A stretch of 64,000 nucleotides of DNA from Galeopsis tetrahit (taxonomy: Eukaryota; Streptophyta; Magnoliopsida; Lamiales; Lamiaceae): positions 68,867,643-68,931,642 of the forward strand of contig OY776134.1 in NCBI GenBank assembly GCA_963675135.1. Reading direction: 5' to 3'. A program made the position numbers and the translations under genes. Below are positions 56,062 to 64,000 of this stretch, one piece after another (within the stretch, counting starts at the first letter, position 1; every line of letters begins with the position of its first letter). Below the pieces are notes generated by a model. It was given only the letters and a program-made list of their open reading frames with translations. It searched no databases and was not told where the DNA came from.

Positions 56062-56727
56062 AAATGGAGTGCGCCGGAAGGGGAAGCCGAACTCCGTCAG
56101 ACGATCTCTCTCTCTCTCTCACCAGGTTTTTCTATTTCCTTTTTACCCTACCGGTTTTGTTTCAAAGATTCTCATATTCTGTTATCAATCTCACAATATT
56201 TGCTTTCCGATTTGAAGATTTCTCACAGAATTAGTGTGCACAAAAGAGAATGTGAGAGACTGGAGCAACAAATGACGACGCGCGCTGATCTTTTGAATGA
56301 TTTTTCCTTTCACATTTACTAAAGAAGCTGCACAAATTCAGGTTTCATATTAGTTGTATATTTTTTCAGATGGTTAATTGGTTAGTTTATCGAGCTATTC
56401 TTCATGATTGCATAGTGTTGATTTATGAATACTTTGGATTTTAACCGTTTAGGAATGTGGATGTGTGAATGTAATTGTGAACCCTCAGCTCAAAGTTCCG
56501 ATAATTTGAGGTACTAAAACTTTGATTTGTCTATGTATTTGTTTTTGACATGCTTAAGTCCTGTTTAGTGCTTTAATTAGATATTAAAATTCAGCTGATG
56601 TTCTTAACAATTTTCCTATATGTTTTTTTGCTAGCTAATGAATGATTTGGATGCAATTTTCCCTAGGTTGATTACTTATTGGAATCTTCCCAGTGAGTTG
56701 TGTCCTTGTAAAGGTAATCAATGGTGT
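56042..56727 (+). pseudogene. MYND-gene copy 2, exons 1-4, right arm
   Basis: ATG equivalent at 56,064. It shares the exon-1 finger deletion and exon-3 deletion with copy 1 (apart from a single C), has an extra T in exon 2, and ends at the exon 4 donor (GTAATCAATGGTG), where the glycosyltransferase fragment begins. The shared deletions show both copies descend from one already broken ancestor. Confidence 0.9.
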
Positions 56728-58065
56728 TGGGAGTTCATTCTTTTACTCTGACCTAGCCTGGGATTATGCCGTGGCAATGCACGATCTAGAGCCTCTGCTC
56801 CTAAAATATGCAGGATCTACTGATGTTGGATTTACATCAAAGTTCATTTTCCTATGTGGAAACTCCAGCAAAGACTACAGCGATGCTTTGCAGGTTTGTG
56901 TTCACAATCTGCTGGTTGAAATGTATTATTGTTTTACTGCATTGTAATTGTGGGATCCTTGAAAACGAGTTACCAATAATAGAGTGCATCACTAACATTG
57001 AATTTCTATTGGTTTTTGAAGACTGTTCTTAGTTGGTGCACAAGTTAATGCTTGCAAGTTCAAATCTCTTGAGAGATTTACTGTAGTGATTGAGTGATTC
57101 ATTTTTAATTATTGCTGTATGTGTATATATATTTTCCACTTCATCCTTTTTAAGCCAATTATAAATGGACATTGGAATTGCTTTTGATACGATTATTTTG
57201 TGCCTTTTACTTTGTGAAGTGATATTTTTTCTTTTTCAGCATTCGGTGAATGATCTATTGTACATCTATGTAGGATGTTGCAAGTCGTCTGAGTCTGAAC
57301 CAAGGATCATTAAAACATTATGGCATAAATAGTGATGTTGATGGTTTAATACTGATGGCTGATGTCGTTTTGTATGGCTCCTCCCAAGACGAGCAGGGTT
57401 TTCCCCCCTTACTGACTAGAGCCATGACATTCGGAATTCCTGTACTTGCTCCAGATTATCCAGCCATAAGAAAATATGTATGTATTTCATTGTCTCTTCT
57501 GAAATGATCTTTTACCTATCCTGCAAGTTAATCTTTTCCTTGCATCAAATTTTTGAATTGATAGATTGCCGATGGAGTTCATGGGATAATTTTCCAGAAA
57601 AATGATCCTGAAGCATTAAAAATATCTGAGGGAAAGTTATCTAGATTTGCACGTTCTGTTGCTTCATCTGGACGGCTGCGTGCCAAGAACGTGTTTGCAG
57701 AAGAATGCATCATTGGTCTTGCAAAACTAGTTGAAGATATCTTTCATTTCCCATCAGATGTCTTGCTCCCAAGCCGTGCTTCTCAACTGAATAATATTAT
57801 ACGGGAATGGAGTCTCTTCAGAAGGGGACTTGACCAAATATCTAGTGACATGGAAAATCTTTATTTAGAAGATTATTTGAGGATCAATTCGAGTATTATT
57901 TTCGACCTCGAGGAAGATATGACAACTGATGTTGCATTAGTACATGTAAGGTTTAATAGGAGAAATCCCAACAGTTTCAGATTGGGATATCTTGAACGAA
58001 ATAGAAAGCTCTGAGGAAGATGATAGGGGCTAGAAAGAGAGGAGGTATGACCGTTATTTCCATGT
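56728..58065 (+). pseudogene. Fragment of a plant family-1 (GT4-like) glycosyltransferase gene, right arm
   Basis: Three exon-like pieces: about 56,728-56,893 (YSDLAWDYAVAMHDLEPLLL ... FIFLCGNSS), 57,274-57,477 (DVVLYGSSQDEQGFPPLLTR then AMTFGIPVLAPDYPAIRKY, the GT-B E-x7-E-type nucleotide-sugar region), and 57,565-57,945 (IADGVHGIIFQKNDPEAL ...), with GT..AG borders. A last piece, DWDILNEIESSEED, follows a residual intron of only about 43 bp and stops. It resembles the large plant group-1 glycosyltransferases of about 1,000 aa; the N-terminal part is absent. It is inserted in MYND copy 2 between exon 4 and exon 5. No ATG of its own is evident. Confidence 0.82.
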
Positions 58066-58318
58066 GAAAGGAGGTGCATCCCTCTTTATAGTCCCATTTC
58101 TTTACTTCTTCACTGGGTGTATAAGGTCACAGATTATGTAATCATTAGTTTTCTCTGGATTGAAGGATTTGAGTGTGGATGATAGCAAATTCGTTGGTGT
58201 AATATGTATGAATGGATTAAAAAATTATCACTCAGTTTGAAAACTATATTTTTTTTTAAGTGATATGGGTTGATTTGAAATCCGCTTTCCACTCATTTCA
58301 AATTCTTGAAATTCAATA
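58066..58318 (+). pseudogene. Exon 5 / intron 5 remnant of MYND copy 2, right arm
   Basis: From GGAGGTGCATCCCTCTTTAT the sequence resumes MYND exon 5 and intron 5 (with an internal deletion), ending at CTTGAAATTCAA where the DUF247 3' flank starts. This shows the glycosyltransferase piece was inserted into the MYND copy. Confidence 0.85.
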
Positions 58319-58501
58319 AGAGATGGAAGAAGTTGATTTCCGAGGCAGGCATAATAATCATGAATTTAATTGGACAACCATAACATAATAAGGAAAGGCA
58401 GTAGATGAAAACAAGAATTCAAATATCCCAACAACAACTTACTACATTCAAATATCCTTTAATTGAAACAGAAACAATAAAGCTAAGCTAGGAATTGATC
58501 A

Positions 58502-59761
58502 TCACTTATGAGCAGCAGCAGTTTGGATTGCGGAGAAAACGGTTTGGAGGAGGGTGAGTATGAGAAGCGAAAGAGCAGCGAAAAAGGCAATGTAGGCCCA
58601 AGGGGTAGGAAAGTAATCCCGACGCAACGACGACAATGCTCTGTTCCATGGCCTCTGATGATGGCGATTGATGAGGTTAAATGTTTCTTCATACTGGAAA
58701 TGGCCTTCAATCATAACTCCATCAGTGAGTCGGTTGACAAATTGGACGACGGCTTCGTCACTGCCCAGCATGTTCTTTATAACATTCTGTGCACAGAGGA
58801 TTTGGACGTCCTTTGCAGTATTGATTAGGCAGTCCAAGAGCATGGCGTAATCGGAGACGGGGGTGGGTGTATCGTCGTTGGGAGACAACTGCTCGTAAGC
58901 AATCTGATTCCTGAAGACAGTCTCCGTGTCATCGTCGATGAGTAGAGTTGGAATGGACAAGTTGCCGTTGTCGAACTTTACGTCGAACAAGCTGGATGAG
59001 TTGTTGTTGTAAGGAAGAAAGGTAACATTGGCATTGTTGAGCTCGGAAGCTGAAGGGATGATGACAACATTGGGTGTGCTGGATCTTGCAGTTGGGAGAG
59101 GATCAGTAACTGTAATAGCAGCTTCTTCTTCTTCTTCTTCAGGGACAATAGGCGGAGGAGTCGGATCAACTGTAATAGCTTCTTCTTCTTCTTCTTCATC
59201 ATCAACTGTAATAGCTTCTTCTTCTCCTTCCATCAGATCGTAGAGCTTGCACACCACAAACCACGGGATTTGATTTTCCAGCAAAATCAAATCCCGAATC
59301 AGGATCCTACGGCTCGCCCGACCGGGAAATGCACGCAAGTAAGCTTCCTTTTCTGTCATCACTTCAATGAGGAAGCAGCCGTCGATGACCAACATCTCCG
59401 TGAAGTCGTGAAGCGGCATGTTCACTTCATCGCCGTAGCAATGCAGGGCCTCCGTCGAGATTCTTCCTTCAATAGCTGCCACGTACTCCTCAGCTTCTAT
59501 TTCGGGTTTCCTCTCCAGAAGTGACTTGAAGTATCTCAGCTTCACTTCCTCTCCCCTTTTCAACTTGGCCTCGCCGTAGTGGTACGGCCCAATCGACACC
59601 TGTTGTGGCTCGTATGCTTTGCTGTTCACCTCCGCCAGCTGCCGTGGAACTCTGTGTATCACAAATGAGCTACGTGGCAGCGGGGACACCTCTTCAACCC
59701 TCCGCCTTAAACTCAACGACGACGACGACATACTCCTCGTAATTTCAATTTCAGACGACAT
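58502..59761 (-). CDS. DUF247 (UPF0481) protein, right palindrome copy, intact
   Basis: Identical translation to the gene at 45,498-46,757, on the opposite strand, so the two are convergent with about 11.7 kb between their stops. Start ATG at 59,761 with the same duplicated promoter upstream. All landmarks and the acidic repeat region are shared. Identity down to the flanks means the pair arose very recently, is maintained by gene conversion, or is an assembly duplicate. Confidence 0.93.
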   Translation of the reverse strand: MSSEIEITRSMSSSSLSLRRRVEEVSPLPRSSFVIHRVPRQLAEVNSKAYEPQQVSIGPYHYGEAKLKRGEEVKLRYFKSLLERKPEIEAEEYVAAIEGRISTEALHCYGDEVNMPLHDFTEMLVIDGCFLIEVMTEKEAYLRAFPGRASRRILIRDLILLENQIPWFVVCKLYDLMEGEEEAITVDDEEEEEEAITVDPTPPPIVPEEEEEEAAITVTDPLPTARSSTPNVVIIPSASELNNANVTFLPYNNNSSSLFDVKFDNGNLSIPTLLIDDDTETVFRNQIAYEQLSPNDDTPTPVSDYAMLLDCLINTAKDVQILCAQNVIKNMLGSDEAVVQFVNRLTDGVMIEGHFQYEETFNLINRHHQRPWNRALSSLRRDYFPTPWAYIAFFAALSLLILTLLQTVFSAIQTAAAHK

Positions 59762-61705
59762 GCTTAAAACTGATTGATTTTATTTTTACAGATCGAGGAA
59801 GAAGCTAGCTAGTGGCCGGACAGGGAGGTACAGTAGGAGTATTTTAGAAAAAAAGGGGTCTTGATTTAAAAAAAAGGGAAGAACAGGGCAAAGGGCTGGG
59901 AGCGATTTCTTGAACAAAAATTGTTACTTGTGTGATGTCTGAGAAGAAAAAACAAAGTCTTGGGTACGGCTATGTGAAAAGGAAGGATGATTATAGTCTG
60001 CTGAAGACTCATAGAAATTTCGTTTGGTATTTTAATTTTAGTTCGATAATGGGATTGCCAATTGCCATTATTGGTGATGTTGATTAAAGGAGGTTGATTT
60101 TATTTTTACAGAGGAAGAAGCTAGCTAGTGGCCGGACAGGGATGTAGGAGTATTTTAGAAGAATTTGGAATTGTAAAAAAGCGCTGAAGAATATTACTCC
60201 ATAATTCATATCTCCTAAAACATATACTATAGTTAATTTCGTCAGTTTTAAGTGGAGTGGTATACCATTTTAGAAGAATTTGGAATTGTAAAAAAGCAGA
60301 AGAATATTACTCCATAATTCATATCTCCTAAAATATATCTATACCTATATACATACAGTACTGTATATCCCAAATATTCTGCACAGTTTTAAGTGGAGTG
60401 GTGGGTGGAGGAAATACTACACCTCTCATACACCTAATTAATCTTCTACTAATATTCTTAGCTTCGTCACCCCCATGCACTTTATTTCGGTTTTATACAC
60501 TACTGTATATCCCAAATATTCTCCATCATTTCTTTTTTTTTTTTTTTTATGTCAATTTTTGGAAACATTAATTCATCATCATCTATTTAAACTGCGCGCA
60601 TGCATGCTTAATATATATATTGTCACTAATAATATACGTACTCCACTTTAAAGCTATATATATATATACGTACAGAAATTAAGCATCAAAAAGTAGATAT
60701 GTGCATGTGAAATGTTTCAATTTATTTATTTTATTAATTTATATATATCTTCTCTCGTCGACGTCTAACATATAATCCACTTAATTTTTGTAATACGTAC
60801 TAGCAGTATTAATGGATTTATAAGGCCATCTAAAAATTTGTACTACAAATTTTTACAGGGTGTTTCGATTTATTTCATTTATATATCTTCTCCTCTAACA
60901 ATTCCATCAATTCATTTGTAATAACTATTCATTTTCAAAAATTATAAAATATGGATTTACGGCATCTAAAAATTTTTAGTACATCTTTATCATTATTATG
61001 GTTTATTACTACGTACAAATGATCAGAACTATAGTGGCCTACTAAAATATTGTAGCAACAAAAGGCCGGGAAAAATATGACAAGTCACATCTTTGAATGT
61101 TTTGTGACACAACAACAACATTTATCCCATATCTTCAATATTTTCAAGTCAATTTTAATTATATCAACAATTTTATTAATTAAAATTGATGTAATTAGCT
61201 AGCTAGTATGTATGTGCATGTGTTGGCACAACACTAGCTCTTATATAGTTTTTTTTTTTTTTAAATGTTAGTGTGGAAATTAAGAGAAAAGATAATCATG
61301 CATTTACTTGGAATTAATATTTTTGGGGTCGCCATTTCAAAAATATACTAGTTATGCTCCCAACAAATGAAATCAAACGTCTTTTGAAATGATAATTTAA
61401 ATGCTTTATATATGATCCGTGTTGTTTAGGTCACTCCATCTCATACTCCGTAATAAAACACAACGAGTTTGGGTATCACTTTCGTCTCATGCATGCCCGG
61501 ACCCCTTGCCCCACTAGAAGCTAGGGTTAATTAACATTTATATATAATTTGCTTTTGATTCTAAATTAATCTTCTAGTAATTAATATTCTTCTTTCACAA
61601 TAAAACTCAGTACCCCCATCCCATGCACTTTATTTCGGTTATTGGAATATATGATGCCTATACCTATATACAGTCTTCATTTTATTTTTATGTCAATTAA
61701 TTCAT
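59762..61705 (-). promoter_or_regulatory. Upstream region of the right DUF247 gene
   Basis: Mirror of 43,555-45,497, including the nested promoter repeats and the micro-ORF module (MATPKILIPSK at 61,335, minus). AT-rich, no other gene. Confidence 0.6.
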
Positions 61706-61749
61706 TTTATTTGTATGGAGTGGAGGAAATACGTACAACAACAACAAAA

Positions 61750-61780
<31 letters not shown>

Positions 61781-64000
61781 TAAATGGCATATGGATGGAT
61801 AGTACTAAAAATTTCTAACGTGGGAGGGAAACCATTTAGTTTAATTTATTCAAATTTAATTTTGAAACTTTTTTATTCCTATAGCTATATATATCCCTAA
61901 TATTCTCCAACACTCATTCCTTTTTTAATCCTTTTTTAACAATCTAATTCTCATTTTATTTTTATGTCAATTAATTCATCATCTATACAGAAAGCATCAA
62001 ACAAAACAAACAAAAAGTAGAATTTAGATCCCTTTTAGAATTTAGACAAGTAATGCATTTTCAAGTGCTAAAAATGGCTGTGCAGAATATTAAAATTCAT
62101 CTGTCGTAAAATCTATACATAGTTTCGTTAAAGCTCAGTTTTCAGTGGAGTGGAGTGGAGGAAATAGTACAACTTTAATTTCACCTCTCATACACCTTAA
62201 TTTCTAAATTAATTTTCTAGTAATATTCTTCTTCACAATAAAACTCACCCCCATCCCATGCACTTTATTTCGGTTATTGGAATATATGAGCTATATATAT
62301 CCCAAAGATTTTCCAATCTTATAAACACTCATTTCTTTTTTAATTCCTTTTAATATTTTTAGCAAACTTAAATTCTTTTTTTTATTAATGTCAATTATCT
62401 ATAACCTATTTTCGGAAACATTAATTCATCATCATCTATTTAAAATGCATGCTTCTGACTAATATAGTTTAAAGGATTTTGCATAAAGCATCAACCAAAC
62501 AAAAAGTAGATATGTATGAATTTTGAATTATAGATTAGGAAATATTTCAATTTATTTATAGTAATCCACTTAAGGATTAGAATTCCATCAATTTGTAATA
62601 TATACTAGCAGTATTATTTTTTATTTTTTTAAAAATAAAATGGATTTACGGCATCTAAACATCTTTATTATGGTTTATTACTACAAATGACAACTCTAGT
62701 ATAAAAAAATAAATACTGTACCGAGAAAACGGGATATCACAAGCTAGTCACATGTTTGAATGTTTTGTATTTTTTGTGACACAATACACATTTATCCCAT
62801 ATCTCCACTATTTTCGAGTCAAATTAATTATATCAACAGTTTTATTAAAATTGATGTAATTAGCTACTATGTATGTGTGTTGGCACAACACTCTTATATA
62901 TAGATAAAAAAAAAAATAAAAAAATTGTTGTGTGTGGAAATTAAGAGAAAAAATCATCATGCATTTACTTGGAATTAATATTTTTGGGACCGCCATATGA
63001 ATGAAATGATAATTTAAATACTTTCTGATCCGTGTTGTTTTGGATCACTCCATCTCATGCCCCGTAATAAAATAGAACGAGTTTGGGTATCACTTTCGTC
63101 TCATGCATGTTCGGACCCTTGCCCCAGTAGAAGTTAGGGTTATTTAGCATATATATAATTTGTTTTTGATTCTAATTAATTACGAGCAATCAGTAGAATA
63201 TGGAAACTCACACTACTTAGGAATAGGATGATGATTCTGAGTCCTTTTAAAAAATATTTTTATTTTTGTCATAAATTTAACGTGCCTTCAATTAATAATA
63301 AGAAAAAATAAATTAAAAGGTCACATTACCACCATTATCATAAAAGAAAGAGATGAAAAAGAAATACATAATAAAATATAGTTTCCGGTTAAAATGAAAA
63401 TTCGTAGAAAATTAAATTAGGAAGAAACACAAGAAAAATAAATAAAACGACATACTACATATTAAAACAAAATTGTGAAACTTGAGGTAAGATTAATTCC
63501 AAAGTTTATAAATGCTTTTGTCAAATTCAATGAGATCTGCTTAAATTTTGAAATGCGACTATATATTCATTCCTATGTGAAAAAATAAAATAAAAAATAT
63601 TACTAGTTGTACGTATTTTTTGTGACACAACAAAATTTATCCAATATTATCAAGTCAAATTAATTATATCAACAATTTTATTAATTAAAATTGATGTAAT
63701 TAGCTCGTATGTATGTGTGTTTGGTACAACTTTAATTTCAGCTGAATTTCTAAATTAATCCTTCTAATATTCTACTGATCATATTACTTGCGACCTACTT
63801 TCCAACAACAAAAATATATGAAAATGGCATATGGATGGATACTTAATACTAAAAATTTCTAACGTGGGAGGGAAACCATTTAGGATATATATATGTTAGT
63901 TTAATTTATTCAAATTAATTTTGAAACTTTTTTATTTGCATGAAAAAAAAAAATTAGTCAAGAGAGTGAGAGAGAGAGTGGGAGAGAGATGTGTAGCAAA
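61706..64000. repeat. Further diverged, inverted copies of the DUF247-upstream module
   Basis: 61,780-62,450 mirrors 40,940-41,560; 62,860-63,160 mirrors 39,953-40,330 (MAVPKILIPSKCMMIFSLNF at 62,996, minus); 63,280-63,590 matches 30,225-30,475; 63,836-64,000 repeats 61,795-61,880 and the AGAGATGTGTAGCAAA motif near 41,125-41,145 (inverted). No gene beyond the micro-ORF. Confidence 0.65.

Larger units (their letters stand above)
53486..61705 (-). repeat. Right arm of the 8.2-kb inverted duplication
   Basis: Reverse complement of 43,555-51,773. It starts at AATTTGGAGTAATGC and ends near ATGTCAATTAATTCAT, after which the flanks differ. Beyond it, 61,780-62,450 is a much more diverged inverted relative of about 40,940-41,560. 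Confidence 0.97.

Overview
The window is plant nuclear DNA, almost certainly from a dicot and perhaps an asterid. It is AT-rich, its genes have many short exons with GT..AG introns, it carries plant-type MITEs, a TRIM retrotransposon and a tRNA-derived SINE, and its protein families (type-A response regulator, nsLTP, DUF247, phytocystatin-like) are plant families. There is no bacterial or organellar gene organisation. All calls come from reading the sequence; nothing was searched.

Layout. 0-9.3 kb: mostly repeats, with a possible 3' gene end at the left edge, a copia remnant, a short nsLTP-like gene (minus), a decayed LINE RNase H domain, and a 0.75-kb duplicated segment of which one copy received a Tourist-type MITE. 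10.0-11.9 kb: a five-exon type-A cytokinin response regulator (minus). 12.4-16.4 kb: MITEs, one nested in another. 16.7-19.4 kb: an intact 11-exon gene for a 364-aa MYND zinc-finger protein. 20.5-23.9 kb: a 7-exon gene for a secreted 526-aa protein with a His-before-Cys, permuted NlpC/P60-like arrangement. 24.7-26.4 kb: a broken DUF247 gene flanked by inverted hAT-like pieces. 27-37 kb: gene-poor, with telomere-like repeats, fragments of the two upstream genes, a complete TRIM with target-site duplication, a small inverted repeat made of DUF247 fragments, and two related GTCGAC-rich transposons. 37.0-37.4 kb: a secreted cystatin-like gene. 37.9-43.5 kb: diverged copies of a DUF247 upstream region.

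The main object is an 18.15-kb inverted duplication at about 43,555-61,705. Two arms of 8.2 kb surround a 1,712-bp unique spacer. Coordinates in the two arms sum to a constant (105,259; 105,260 outside one A-tract), and I found only two differing places, both in the outer 1.2 kb. Each arm carries, from outside in, one intact DUF247 gene (the pair is convergent), a truncated family-1 glycosyltransferase fragment embedded in a broken MYND-gene copy, and a second broken MYND copy. The intact parent of the MYND copies lies 30 kb upstream. The spacer holds an unrecognised 191-aa ORF with a TATA box and a leader hairpin, and a second ORF that overlaps its end.

Small inverted repeats of the same kind of material occur elsewhere, at 31.9-32.1 kb and at the junction of the two MYND copies. 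The locus therefore looks as if it has repeatedly made inverted duplications of DUF247 and neighbouring gene pieces. Convergent identical genes could also give long double-stranded RNA. An assembly artefact is the chief alternative for the large palindrome.
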